A stretch of DNA of 41,889 bases. Source: Caulobacter sp. (GTDB lineage: Bacteria; Pseudomonadota; Alphaproteobacteria; Caulobacterales; Caulobacteraceae). Positions within the stretch are counted from its first letter, which is position 1. Every line of letters begins with the position of its first letter. Below the pieces are notes generated by a model. It was not told the DNA's origin. It saw only the letters and a program-made list of their open reading frames with translations, and ran no database searches. Positions 10,282 through 18,762 of this stretch are shown here, in pieces. The stretch lies in NCBI GenBank assembly GCA_017744495.1, contig JAGIBE010000155.1, forward strand, positions 28,336 through 70,224, written 5' to 3'. A program made the translations under genes and the position numbers.

Positions 10282-11871
10282 ATGCCCGCCTTCATCACCC
10301 TGGATTCCGTTCGCGCCGACACGCCTGACGGCCGCGTCCTCTTCGACAATCTGACCCTGGCGATCGGGGCCGAGCGCGTCGGCCTCGTCGGCCGCAACGG
10401 CGTGGGCAAGTCCACTCTGCTGTCGCTGATCGCCGGGACCCGCGCGCCCGCTTCGGGAACGGTCAGCCGCGCCGGCGTGGTCGGCGTGCTGCCGCAACTG
10501 CACGCCCCACCGCCGGGCGCGCGCCTGGCCGACCTGTTGGGCGTGGGCGCCGACTGGGACCGGCTGTGCCGGATCGAGGCCGAGGAGAGCAGCGAGGAGG
10601 ATCTGATCGAGGCCGATTGGACCTTGCCGGGCCGTGTCGCCGCGGCCCTGGCGGAGGTCGGGCTGTCGCGCCGTGACGCCTCGGACCCGGCGGCCGGCCT
10701 CAGCGGCGGGCAGATGACGCGCGCCATCCTGGCCGGCCTGCTGATCGCCGCGCCGGACGTCCTGCTGCTCGATGAGCCGACCAACAATCTCGACGCCGGA
10801 GCCCGCGCTCTGCTGGCCGACGTGCTGCGGCGCTGGAAGGGCGGGGTGGTGGTGGTCAGCCACGACCGCGCCCTGCTGCGCGGCATGGACCGCATCGTGG
10901 AACTGACCAGCCTGGGTGCGACCAGCTATGGCGGCGGCTACGACCTCTATGCCGAGCGCAAGGCCCAGGCCGTTGCCGCCGCCGAGCATGATCTGGAGAC
11001 CGCCGCACGCCAGGTCCGCCAAGCCGGGCGGGAAGCCCAGGTCGCCCGTGAGCGCAAGGCGCGCCGCGACGCCGCCGGCCGCAGGTTCGCCGCGAGGGGC
11101 AGCGAGCCGAAGATCCTGCTGGGCGCCCAGGCCGAGCGGGCCGAGAACAGCGGCGCGCGCGAGGGGCGGCTGGCCGACCGCGCCTCCCAGGACGCCGCCC
11201 AGGCCCGCGAAGCCGCCGACGCCAAGGTCGAGCGCTTGCGCCGCCTGGCCTTCGACCTGCCGTCCTGCGGCCTGGCCGCCGGGAAGACCGTGCTGGACTT
11301 CGACGGGGTGGGTTTCGCCTATCCCGATGGCCCGCCGGTCTTATCGAACCTGAGCTTCCGTTTGACCGGTCCCGAGCGCGTGGCCCTGGTCGGCGGCAAC
11401 GGGGCGGGCAAGTCGACCCTGATCCGGTTGGCGACGGGCGGGCTGGAGCCGACCTCGGGGGCGATCGCGCGCGGCGTGACTGCGGCGCTTCTGGACCAGC
11501 GGGCGGCCGTGCTGGACGAGACCCAGACCATCCTGGAGAACTTCCGCCGCCTGAACCCGGCCGCCGGCGCCAACGAGGCCCACGCCGCCCTGGCGCGGTT
11601 CCTGTTCCGCAACGTCGCCGCCCACCAGACGGTCGGCAGCCTCAGCGGCGGCGAGCGCCTGCGCGCGGCCCTGGCCTGCGTGCTGATGTCGGCCGATCCG
11701 CCCAAGCTGCTGATCCTGGACGAGCCGACCAATCACCTCGACCTGGACTCGGTCGAAGCCGTGGAGAACGCCCTGGCCGGCTATGACGGCGCCCTGCTGA
11801 TCGCCAGCCACGACGAAGAGTTCCTCGAGGCGGTGGGCGTGGAGCGGCGGATCGAACTCGGGTCGCGATGA
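10282..11871 (+). CDS. ABC-F family ATP-binding protein
   Basis: A 529-residue protein with two ABC ATPase domains and no membrane segments, the ABC-F layout. Domain 1: Walker A GRNGVGKST, signature LSGGQMTRAIL, Walker B LLLDEPTNNLD. A charged Arg/Ala/Glu-rich linker (about residues 225-330) follows. Domain 2: GGNGAGKST, LSGGERLRAAL, LILDEPTNHLD. ABC-F proteins act on the ribosome (translation factors or antibiotic protection) rather than in transport. The subgroup cannot be assigned by eye; the linker is Arg-rich and helical, as expected for the P-site tRNA interaction motif. A stand-alone gene with the TonB receptor next downstream. Confidence 0.92.
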   Translation: MPAFITLDSVRADTPDGRVLFDNLTLAIGAERVGLVGRNGVGKSTLLSLIAGTRAPASGTVSRAGVVGVLPQLHAPPPGARLADLLGVGADWDRLCRIEAEESSEEDLIEADWTLPGRVAAALAEVGLSRRDASDPAAGLSGGQMTRAILAGLLIAAPDVLLLDEPTNNLDAGARALLADVLRRWKGGVVVVSHDRALLRGMDRIVELTSLGATSYGGGYDLYAERKAQAVAAAEHDLETAARQVRQAGREAQVARERKARRDAAGRRFAARGSEPKILLGAQAERAENSGAREGRLADRASQDAAQAREAADAKVERLRRLAFDLPSCGLAAGKTVLDFDGVGFAYPDGPPVLSNLSFRLTGPERVALVGGNGAGKSTLIRLATGGLEPTSGAIARGVTAALLDQRAAVLDETQTILENFRRLNPAAGANEAHAALARFLFRNVAAHQTVGSLSGGERLRAALACVLMSADPPKLLILDEPTNHLDLDSVEAVENALAGYDGALLIASHDEEFLEAVGVERRIELGSR

Positions 11872-11889
11872 CGTACGCGTTACAGTTTA

Positions 11890-11906
11890 TTGCAAATCAC
11901 TCTCAA
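11890..11906. promoter_or_regulatory. Fur-box-like site upstream of the TonB receptor gene
   Basis: TTGCAAATCACTCTCAA closely resembles the TTGCGAATCATTCTCAA form of Fur boxes found in front of iron-uptake genes in Gram-negative bacteria. It lies 48 bases upstream of the receptor ATG, where a repressor would block transcription, so iron repression of the receptor and the overlapping PepSY gene is likely. No binding data are implied. Confidence 0.65.
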
Positions 11907-11953
11907 CAGCAGCTATACGGCGCCATCATTCGAACTGTCGGGCGTCGATCATC

Positions 11954-14149
11954 ATGCGGACCATCTCCACGAGCCACGCGCGGCGCGCCTCGATCCTGGC
12001 CGGGCTGAGCCTGCTGGCCCTGGCGACGGCGACCGCGGCCAACGCCGAGGACAAGGCCGCCTCCGAGGTCACCCCCGAGGTCACCGACGTCGATCAACTG
12101 GTGGTCACGGCCACGCGCACCATCCTGCCGGCCAGCGCTCTGCCGTTGACGGTGGACGTGATCGATTCCGAGACCCTGACCCAGCAGGTCGCGATCAGCG
12201 GCTCGGTCGTCGACGCGGTCTCGAACCTGTCGCCGTCGTTCTCGCCCACGCGTCAGAAGCTGTCTGGGGCGGGGGAGACCCTGCGCGGTCGCTCGCCGCT
12301 GTACGCGATCAACGGTATCCCGCAGTCGACCCCGATCCGCGACGGCTCGCGCGACGGCTACACGATCGACGCTTTCTTCATCGACCGGGTCGAGGTGATC
12401 TACGGCTCCAACGCCCTGCAGGGCATCGGCGCGACCGGCGGCGTGGTCAACCAGGTGACCGTCGGTCCGCCCAAGGCCGACGGCGTCAGCGGCAAGGTCC
12501 TGACCCAGGTCTCGGCCGGCGACGACCTGGGCGACAGCGTCGGCGGCAAGGCAGCGGGCCTGATCTCCTGGCGCGGCGGGGCGTTCGACGCCACGGTCGG
12601 CGCCGCCTATGACGCGAAGGGCGCCTTCTACGACGGCGACGGCCGGCGGCTGGGCATGGACAACACCCAGGGCGACGTCCAGGACTCCAAGGCCGTGTCG
12701 TTCTTCACCCGCCTGGGCTGGCAGCTGGGCGAGAACACCCGCCTGGACGTGGTGGCCAACCGCTTCGAGTTGAAGGGCGACGGCGACTACGTCACCACCA
12801 CGATCACCGCCGCCAAGCCGAACCCGCCGACCAACGGAAACCGCACGATGCACGTGCCGACCACCAGCTTCCGCGGCGTCCAGCCCGGCGAGCCGGCCGC
12901 CAACCGGGTCGAGACGGTGTCGGCCTCGCTGACCAACAGCGACCTCTACGGCGGCAACCTAATCGCCCAGGTCTTCTTCAACCGCACGCGCGATACGTTC
13001 GGCGGCGACATCAACGCCACCTTCCAGGACGCCAGCATCGCGCCGGCAGGCACGCTGTTCGACCAGTCCTCGAACCGTTCGCGCAAGCTGGGCGCGCGGG
13101 TCAGCTACGAGCGCGCGGTCCCGATGATCAAGGGTTTGACCGGCACGGTGGGTCTGGACACCATCAACGACCGCACCGAGCAACTGCTGATCGAGACCGG
13201 CCGCGCCTGGGTGCCGTCGACCGAGTTCCAGAGCATCGCGCCGTTCATCCAGGGCAACCTCTCGCTGCTGGGCGACAAGGTTCACCTGGCCGGCGGCGTG
13301 CGCTTCGAGAACGTCGAGCTGAAGGTCGATGACTTCACCACCCTGGCCTTCTACGGCTCTCGCAAGGTTTCGGGCGGCAATCCGGAGTTCCAGGCGACCC
13401 TGGGCAACGGCGGGATCGTGGTCGAGCCGGTGACGGGCCTGCGCGTCTACGCCAGCTACGCCGAGGGCTACACCGTGCCCGACGTCGGCCGAATCCTGCG
13501 GTCGATCAATGTCGACGGTGTCGACGTCGACACCTATCTGAACATCGAGCCGATCGTGTCCAACAACCGCGAGATCGGCGCCGAGCTGAAGCGCGGGCCG
13601 TTCGACGCAAGCCTCAGCTACTTCTGGTCCAGCTCGAAGCTGGGTCAGCTGCTGATCAAGAACAGCGGCGGCATCTTCGACGTCCAGCGCCAGCGGGTCG
13701 AGATCGAGGGGCTAGAGGCCAATCTGAAGGCCCGCACGCCGCTCCCGGGTCTGATCGTCTCGGCCGGCTACGCTCACCTGAAGGGCCGCACCGACACCAA
13801 TGCCGACGGCAAGGTCGACAAGGATCTGGACGGCGCCAACATCTCGCCCGACCGCCTGAACCTGGCCGTCGACTACGAGCTGGGCAATTGGGGCGCGCGC
13901 GTCCAGATCCAGGACTACATCAAGCGCGACATGCAGAACGCCCTCGTGAAGGACGACTTCAGCGGCTACACGCTGGTCGATGCGTTCGTGGGCTACCGGC
14001 TGCCGGTCGGGACGCTGTCGCTGGGGGTCCAGAACCTGTTCGACGAGCAGTACATCTCGTACAATTCCGACACCACGGCTCCGGCCAACGACCGCTATTT
14101 CGCCGGGCGTGGACGGATGGCCACCCTGGGCTGGGAAGCCCGCTTCTGA
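11954..14149 (+). CDS. TonB-dependent outer-membrane receptor
   Basis: A 731-residue protein with a signal peptide (about residues 1-32, ending ATAANAED), a TonB-box-like DQLVVTATRT, a plug domain (LPLTVDVIDSETL through YGSNALQGIGATGGVVNQVT) and a long beta-barrel ending in LGWEARF with the C-terminal Phe typical of outer-membrane barrels. Such receptors import ferric siderophores, haem or vitamin B12 using TonB energy. The Fur-like box and the downstream PepSY protein favour a ferric siderophore. The ligand cannot be identified. The ATG has only a weak ribosome-binding site. The stop overlaps the next start by one base. Confidence 0.93.
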   Translation: MRTISTSHARRASILAGLSLLALATATAANAEDKAASEVTPEVTDVDQLVVTATRTILPASALPLTVDVIDSETLTQQVAISGSVVDAVSNLSPSFSPTRQKLSGAGETLRGRSPLYAINGIPQSTPIRDGSRDGYTIDAFFIDRVEVIYGSNALQGIGATGGVVNQVTVGPPKADGVSGKVLTQVSAGDDLGDSVGGKAAGLISWRGGAFDATVGAAYDAKGAFYDGDGRRLGMDNTQGDVQDSKAVSFFTRLGWQLGENTRLDVVANRFELKGDGDYVTTTITAAKPNPPTNGNRTMHVPTTSFRGVQPGEPAANRVETVSASLTNSDLYGGNLIAQVFFNRTRDTFGGDINATFQDASIAPAGTLFDQSSNRSRKLGARVSYERAVPMIKGLTGTVGLDTINDRTEQLLIETGRAWVPSTEFQSIAPFIQGNLSLLGDKVHLAGGVRFENVELKVDDFTTLAFYGSRKVSGGNPEFQATLGNGGIVVEPVTGLRVYASYAEGYTVPDVGRILRSINVDGVDVDTYLNIEPIVSNNREIGAELKRGPFDASLSYFWSSSKLGQLLIKNSGGIFDVQRQRVEIEGLEANLKARTPLPGLIVSAGYAHLKGRTDTNADGKVDKDLDGANISPDRLNLAVDYELGNWGARVQIQDYIKRDMQNALVKDDFSGYTLVDAFVGYRLPVGTLSLGVQNLFDEQYISYNSDTTAPANDRYFAGRGRMATLGWEARF

Positions 14150-15234
14150 TGAAGGTCGTCCGACAGATCCACCGCTGGGCCGGCGGGCTGATCGGCCTGC
14201 TGCTGGCCCTGATGGGCCTGAGCGGCGCGCTGCTGCTGCACGAGGACGCCTTCCTGCGCGCCACCGTGCCGCACGCCGCCGACGCCCAGCGCCAGGACGC
14301 CGCCACCCTGGGCGCGGCCGCCACGCGGATCTTCGCCGCCAAGGACCGCCCTCGTTCGATCGTGCTGGCGACCCCGCGCCTGGGCCTGCACAAGCTGTCC
14401 TATAAGGGCGAGCACGCGGCCTATGCCGACCAGGACGGCGCGATCGTCCAAAGCTGGACGTCGAACTGGGCGCGCCCTGAGGTCTGGCTGTTCGACTTCC
14501 ACCACCACCTGTTCAACGGCGACACCGGCGAGATCGTCGGCGGGATCGCGGGCCTGGCGGGGCTGGGTTTCGTGGGCACGGGCCTGTGGCTGTGGTGGCC
14601 GACCCGGCGGATGTTCCACATCCGGCCCTGGCCCCGGATGATGAAGCGGGCGGCGATCGTCCACCATCACCGCGACCTGGGCGTGCTGGTGGCGCCGCTG
14701 CTGATCCTGTCCCTGACCACCGGGGCGGCGATGAACCTGAAATGGTTCTCCGACGCCCTGCGGGGGCCGTTCTCGTCGTCGGCGACGATGAAGGCGGCAT
14801 CGGCCCCGCCGAAGATCAAGGGCGGCAAGCTGGCCAAGGACCTGGACTGGACGGCGGTGATCGCCCAGGCCCAGGCGCGCTATCCCGGCGCCGAAATCCG
14901 CACCATCGGCCTGCCGGCCAAGCCGGGCGGCCTGATCTCCGTGCGGATGCGCCAGCAGGTGGAATGGCTGCCCAACGGCCGCACCATGGCCTGGTTCGAC
15001 CCGGCTGACGGCAAGATGGTCGCCACGCGCGACGCCCAGACCCTGCCGCTGGGCTCGCGGATCGCCAATCTCGACTATCCGCTGCACGCGGCCAAGGTCG
15101 GCGGCCTGCCGTACCGGCTGGTGATGACCGTGTCGGGCGTCACCCTGACCCTGCTGGGCACGCTGGCGGTGGTGACCTTCTGGGGCAACCCGGTGGGGAG
15201 CCCGAAGCGGCGAAAGCGGGCGGTACGCCGGTGA
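14149..15234 (+). CDS. PepSY-associated transmembrane protein, probable siderophore reductase partner
   Basis: A 361-residue inner-membrane protein starting at the ATG that overlaps the receptor stop codon (TGATG). The N-terminus IHRWAGGLIGLLLALMGLSGALLL is the classic first helix of the PepSY_TM family. Later come FDFHHHLFNGDTGEIVGG, a helix with LWLWWP, VHHHRDLGVLVAPLLIL, and a final helix near residue 330 before a basic tail. About four membrane segments flank a periplasmic domain. Family members (FoxB/PiuB type) are thought to reduce ferric siderophores after uptake. The overlap and the Fur-like site support an iron role. Confidence 0.88.
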   Translation: MKVVRQIHRWAGGLIGLLLALMGLSGALLLHEDAFLRATVPHAADAQRQDAATLGAAATRIFAAKDRPRSIVLATPRLGLHKLSYKGEHAAYADQDGAIVQSWTSNWARPEVWLFDFHHHLFNGDTGEIVGGIAGLAGLGFVGTGLWLWWPTRRMFHIRPWPRMMKRAAIVHHHRDLGVLVAPLLILSLTTGAAMNLKWFSDALRGPFSSSATMKAASAPPKIKGGKLAKDLDWTAVIAQAQARYPGAEIRTIGLPAKPGGLISVRMRQQVEWLPNGRTMAWFDPADGKMVATRDAQTLPLGSRIANLDYPLHAAKVGGLPYRLVMTVSGVTLTLLGTLAVVTFWGNPVGSPKRRKRAVRR

Positions 15235-15247
15235 GGGACTAACATTC

Positions 15248-15310
15248 ATTTCCGCATCGGCCTGCAGAGGGGGGGCGCGCTGAGGAAATGAGTGTGTGTT
15301 GCTCCCTTAG
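15248..15310. repeat. Imperfect repeat, copy A, flanking the AraC/VOC pair
   Basis: This stretch shares ATTTCCG, CGGCCT, TGAGGAAA, AGTGTGT and CCCT in the same order and nearly the same spacing with 16566-16625 on the other side of the AraC/VOC gene pair. The identity is partial, so it may be an old dispersed intergenic repeat or an insertion scar. Confidence 0.4.
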
Positions 15311-15313
15311 TTC

Positions 15314-16063
15314 TTAGCGAGCTACGTACCGGCCGGGTGTCACGCCAAACTGTTTGGTGAATGCGTCGATGAAGGCCGCGATACTTTGATAACCGCAGTC
15401 GAGAGCGGCCTCGGTGACACTCGCGCCGGAGGAAAGGCTGGCAATCGCGTGGAGGAGACGAGCCTTCTGCCGCCACCCTTCGATCGTCAGTCCTGTCTCG
15501 CGTGGAAATAGGCGTTGGAGGGTACGAAGGCTGGCGCCGGCCATCCTGGCCAAGTCGCTCAGGTCGCCCCCCTCGGCGGGCCTACTTTGAATTTTGTCGG
15601 CCAGCCGTCGGGCACGGAGGTCGCGGGGCAGCGGCAGGCTGAGATCCTGTGGGCTGGCCGAGAGGAGTAGGTCAACGAGCAGGCCTGCGAAGCGATCATG
15701 CTCAGGCCGCTCGACCGCCAGCATTCCAATTTTCAGTATGTGCAGGATCAGTTCACGAAGAAGCGGTGATACCTCAAGGACGCTCGGCTGGCGTGGGAGC
15801 GGTTGAGCCCGATGGTTGGCGATATAGAGCGTTCGCATCGTCACCTCGCCGCTGATGGAGATGCTGTGTCGAACGCCCGCCGGAACCCAGATCGCCCGTG
15901 TTGGGGGAACCAGCCATAAGGTCTCGTCCGTGCTGATGCGCATTAGGCCGGAGCTGGCAAAGACAAGCTGTCCCCAACGATGTTCGTGGCCCCCGACCAC
16001 AGCGCCCGTCCGGAATGTCGCCGCGAGGGATCTTACGTCGAAGCCATCTCCATCCCCTGTCAA
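15314..16063 (-). CDS. AraC-family transcriptional regulator with cupin sensor
   Basis: A 249-residue regulator. The N-terminal part (about residues 20-90) reads as an AraC-type cupin (GHEHRWGQLVFASSG, VPPTRAIWVPAGVRHSI). The C-terminal part has two helix-turn-helix units: LSDLARMAGASLRTLQRLF and SVTEAALDCGYQSIAAFIDAFTKQFGVTPGRY, the AraC signature. The start is TTG, overlapping the VOC stop codon by four bases (TTGA), with a G-rich sequence just before it; no upstream ATG is available. The AraC and VOC genes are therefore coupled, suggesting a shared condition of expression. Base composition is less GC-rich than the neighbours, a hint of acquisition. Confidence 0.88.
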   Translation of the reverse strand: MTGDGDGFDVRSLAATFRTGAVVGGHEHRWGQLVFASSGLMRISTDETLWLVPPTRAIWVPAGVRHSISISGEVTMRTLYIANHRAQPLPRQPSVLEVSPLLRELILHILKIGMLAVERPEHDRFAGLLVDLLLSASPQDLSLPLPRDLRARRLADKIQSRPAEGGDLSDLARMAGASLRTLQRLFPRETGLTIEGWRQKARLLHAIASLSSGASVTEAALDCGYQSIAAFIDAFTKQFGVTPGRYVAR

Positions 16064-16437
16064 TCGAACACCCCCCGGTCATATTGCATCGCGCCGACGA
16101 GGTTACCCTCCGAGTCTTCGAAGTAGATAAGCTCCCCCACACCCTCGATCCGATAGGGCTGCATGACGATCTTACCGCCAGCGGCCTCGATCGCGGTCAT
16201 CGTCGTCTTTAGATCATCGACGCCGAAGGTCGTCTCGAAGCTCGTCGAAGAGACGCCGGGGCGTAAATCACGCCGTTCTTGCAGCGCGCCGAGTAGACCG
16301 CTCCCAGCGTTCCTGATCTGATAAAAGTCGGGTGGCCCCCATGGACTGAAGCTCCATCCGAAGACGTCCTGATAGAAGCTTTTGGCGCGCTGAACGTCAT
16401 TGGCGTTTATCGCAAAATGACGGAAGACTGCTGGCAT
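16060..16437 (-). CDS. VOC family (glyoxalase/dioxygenase-like) protein
   Basis: A 125-residue protein with two beta-alpha-beta-beta-beta VOC modules: FRHFAINANDVQRAKSFYQDVFGWSF and FGVDDLKTTMTAIEAAGGKIVMQPY, followed by LIYFEDSEGNLVGAMQY, where the Glu and preceding residues are typical metal-site positions. The start is the ATG behind a strong GGGAGGT; the longer reading from 16527 is not needed. VOC proteins include glyoxalases, dioxygenases and antibiotic-binding proteins; this small single-domain form is usually unassigned. It is followed by, and overlaps, the AraC gene. Confidence 0.85.
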   Translation of the reverse strand: MPAVFRHFAINANDVQRAKSFYQDVFGWSFSPWGPPDFYQIRNAGSGLLGALQERRDLRPGVSSTSFETTFGVDDLKTTMTAIEAAGGKIVMQPYRIEGVGELIYFEDSEGNLVGAMQYDRGVFD

Positions 16438-16565
16438 CTGGACCTCCCTTGCCGAGGCGCCATTCTTGCCGATATCGTCCGTGGCGCGCTGTCGTTCAAA
16501 TGACAGATTATTACGGCTAAGCGACACGCCCGAGTTGGTCTAGCGCCGTGGTGAGGAACGCGCCT

Positions 16566-16625
16566 ATTTCCGGCCGCGGCCTTTCAGCCGAAATGTGCAT
16601 TGAGGAAACGGGAGTGTGTCCCTCA
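16566..16625. repeat. Imperfect repeat, copy B, flanking the AraC/VOC pair
   Basis: Counterpart of 15248-15310. It contains ATTTCCG, CGGCCT, TGAGGAAA, GAGTGTGT and CCCTCAG in the same order. It lies between the VOC gene and the end of flbY. The remaining bases of the 16438-16641 gap show no gene. Confidence 0.4.
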
Positions 16626-16641
16626 GGCGGCGGAAGCGGGG

Positions 16642-17088
16642 TTAAGCCCGCTGGTTCAGGGTGATGGCCGTGCCGTTCTGCCGGTAGGCGGTCTGCTGTG
16701 CGCCGGGGCCGTAACCCGAACCGGTGGGACGCTGGACGGCGATCTCCTCGGCGATGGCGCGGACCAGGCCTTCGGTGACGGTCTTGGCGGCGGCGACGGC
16801 GCGGCCTTGGCGGGCCAGGACGGCGTCGAAGGCCTCGGTCGCGCGCACCAGGCGCTGGCGGCGCTGGAGCGAAGCGCCCGAGACCAGGGCGACATTACCC
16901 CGCACCTTTGCGGACTCGTGCCGGTAGAGGTTGGCCAGCTTGGCCACCTCGTCAACGAACTGCGCCGCCTCGTGCGGGCGGCGGGCTTCGAAGGCGGTCG
17001 ACTGCTTGGCGATCAGGTCGGTCAGGCGCTCGGTCAGGATGATCAGCTGTTCGACGCGATCGTCGCAATCGGTGGCGTTGAGGGCCAT
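16642..17088 (-). CDS. flbY: Flagellar protein FlbY/FlgN-like
   Basis: A 148-residue, largely helical protein placed directly behind cheL in the flgI operon, where Caulobacter genomes carry the gene annotated flbY. The helical N-terminal region (RVEQLIILTERLTDLIAKQ, then AQFVDEVAKLANLYRHESAKV) and the disordered Gln/Gly-rich tail ending TAITLNQRA look like FlgN-type export chaperones, which bind hook-filament junction proteins. The position supports a flagellar role; the exact function is inferred. Only a few bases separate it from cheL, so it is co-transcribed. The gene symbol is from synteny and recollection rather than a search. Confidence 0.75.
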   Translation of the reverse strand: MALNATDCDDRVEQLIILTERLTDLIAKQSTAFEARRPHEAAQFVDEVAKLANLYRHESAKVRGNVALVSGASLQRRQRLVRATEAFDAVLARQGRAVAAAKTVTEGLVRAIAEEIAVQRPTGSGYGPGAQQTAYRQNGTAITLNQRA

Positions 17089-17093
17089 GAGCG

Positions 17094-17417
17094 TTACTCC
17101 TTCAGACCTTGCATCTTCAGCATTTCCTTCTGGACGGCGGCGGCCACGCCGATGCCGCCGGCCTTAGAGACCTGTTTGGCCATCTCCTCGGCCAGAAGGG
17201 ACTTGAACATGTCCTCGCCGGCCCCGCCGCCGCCGACGTCCGGCGTCTTCATGCCGGCGGTCATCGACTGCATCATCACCGACAGGAACGAGGCCTCGAA
17301 CTTCTGGGCCGTCTCGCGGATCTTGCCGCGCTTGAGCAATTCGGCGGTCGAGGCGGCCGTCTTGCCCACGGTTTCGAGGGCGGGGACGGCGAGGGAGGTT
17401 GCGGCCAGGATGCTCAT
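17094..17417 (-). CDS. cheL: Rod-binding protein CheL (FlgJ N-terminal domain)
   Basis: A 107-residue protein equivalent to the rod-binding N-terminal domain of FlgJ, without the muramidase domain, as in alphaproteobacteria, where it is called CheL. The motif AQKFEASFLSVMMQSM followed by GEDMFKSLLAEEMAKQVSKAGGIGVA is diagnostic. It probably helps rod or P-ring assembly in the periplasm. The ATG overlaps the flgI stop by one base (TGATG); a GTG one codon upstream is an alternative. It sits between flgI and flbY in one operon. Confidence 0.9.
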   Translation of the reverse strand: MSILAATSLAVPALETVGKTAASTAELLKRGKIRETAQKFEASFLSVMMQSMTAGMKTPDVGGGGAGEDMFKSLLAEEMAKQVSKAGGIGVAAAVQKEMLKMQGLKE

Positions 17418-18529
17418 CACATCACCTCGATGTCGGCTTGCAGGGCGCCCGAGGCCTTGATGGCCTGCAGGATCGAGATCATGTCGCGCGGGGTGACGCC
17501 CAGGGCGTTCAGGCCGCCGACCAGGCTCTTGAGCGAGGCGCCGCCGCCCAGGGTCAACAGCTTACGGCCGGTCTCCTCGTTGACGCTGACCGTCGACTGC
17601 GGGACGACCGTGGTGCGGCCCTGGCTGAACGGAGCAGGCTGGCTGACGGCGGGATTTTCCTGGACCGAGATGGTCAGATTGCCTTGGGCGATGGCCACCT
17701 GGCTGATGCGGACGTCGTCGCCCATGACGATCACGCCGGCCACTTCGTCGATGATCACCTTGGCCGGGGCGTCGGGCTCGACTTCCAGGTTCTCGATGTT
17801 GGTGACGAAGCTGATCATGTCCATGCCGGCCGGCGGACGCACGGCGACGATGGTCGGGTTCTGGGCCTGGGCGCAGTTGGGAAAGCGCTGGTTGATGGCG
17901 TCGGCGATGCGGCGCGAGGTGGTGAAGTCCGGATTGCGCAGGGTCATGCGCAGCACGTCCATGTTCACCATCTGGAAGCCGGTCTCCTTTTCGATGATGC
18001 CGCCGGCGGCGATCCGACCCGCGGTTGGCACGCCCTTGGTGACGGAAGAGCCCGAAGCGCCGCCGGCCGAAACGGCCCCGGTCTGCACCGTGCCCTGGGC
18101 CACCGCGTAGGTCTGGCCGTCGGCGCCTTGCAGCGAGGTGACCAGCAGGGTGCCGCCCAGCAGGCTCTTGGCGTCGCCGAGGGTCGAAACCGTGACGTCC
18201 ATGCGCGCGCCGGCCGCGCTGAACGGCGGCAGGTTGGCCGTGACCATGACGGCGGCGGTGTTCTTGGTGTTCAGGTTGCCGTCGCGGACGTTGACGCCTT
18301 GGCGCTCGAGCATGGCTTCCAGGCTCTGCTTGGTCATCGGCGCGTTGCGCAGGCTGTCGCCCGAACCGTTGAGGCCCACGACGATGCCGTAGCCGACCAG
18401 CTGGTTCTCGCGCACGCCCTCGAAGGCGACGATGTCCTTGATGCGCGACTTGGCGTCGGCCGGGGTCGAAACCAGGGCGACGGCGGCGAGGGCGAGGCCC
18501 AGAACAGAAGCAAAGAATGAACGAGACAT
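17417..18529 (-). CDS. flgI: Flagellar P-ring protein FlgI
   Basis: A 370-residue secreted protein forming the periplasmic P ring around the flagellar rod. The signal peptide ends near STPADAKSRIKD, and the mature N-terminus SRIKDIVAFEGVRENQLVGYGIVVGLNGSGD is the conserved FlgI opening. Other family blocks are NTKNTAAVMVTANLPPFS, GTLLVTSLQGADG and the C-terminal LVGGLNALGVTPRDMISILQAIKASGALQADIEVM. The ATG at MSRSFFASV was chosen because AGGA lies about 10 bases upstream; an upstream in-frame start adds seven residues. Divergent from fliX, first gene of flgI-cheL-flbY. Confidence 0.97.
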   Translation of the reverse strand: MSRSFFASVLGLALAAVALVSTPADAKSRIKDIVAFEGVRENQLVGYGIVVGLNGSGDSLRNAPMTKQSLEAMLERQGVNVRDGNLNTKNTAAVMVTANLPPFSAAGARMDVTVSTLGDAKSLLGGTLLVTSLQGADGQTYAVAQGTVQTGAVSAGGASGSSVTKGVPTAGRIAAGGIIEKETGFQMVNMDVLRMTLRNPDFTTSRRIADAINQRFPNCAQAQNPTIVAVRPPAGMDMISFVTNIENLEVEPDAPAKVIIDEVAGVIVMGDDVRISQVAIAQGNLTISVQENPAVSQPAPFSQGRTTVVPQSTVSVNEETGRKLLTLGGGASLKSLVGGLNALGVTPRDMISILQAIKASGALQADIEVM

Positions 18530-18674
18530 GGCGATCCTACGGCGGGGCGGCATCCCCGCGCCGCTCCATGCGAGATCCGGGCCAGTCTGGATGCGAGGAA
18601 AAGTTCAATGAAATCAGTCGAAAGGCGTGCAATTTCCGCCTGCGACATTCTGGTTCGGCAGATTCTGCCCGGCA

Positions 18675-18715
18675 TTAACCATACCGCAAGCGCCGCTCAG
18701 CAAGATGTGGTTAAC
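18675..18715. promoter_or_regulatory. Candidate CtrA half-sites between flgI and fliX
   Basis: The divergent flgI/fliX gap contains TTAACCAT at 18675-18682 and GTTAAC at 18710-18715, both resembling half-sites of the cell-cycle regulator CtrA (TTAA-N7-TTAA). The spacing is not the full consensus, so binding is uncertain. I could not find a convincing sigma-54 -24/-12 promoter by eye. Confidence 0.35.
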
Positions 18716-18762
18716 GGGGCGGGGGTGACTCCCCCTATCGTTCGTCGGAGCAGCGTTTCGTC

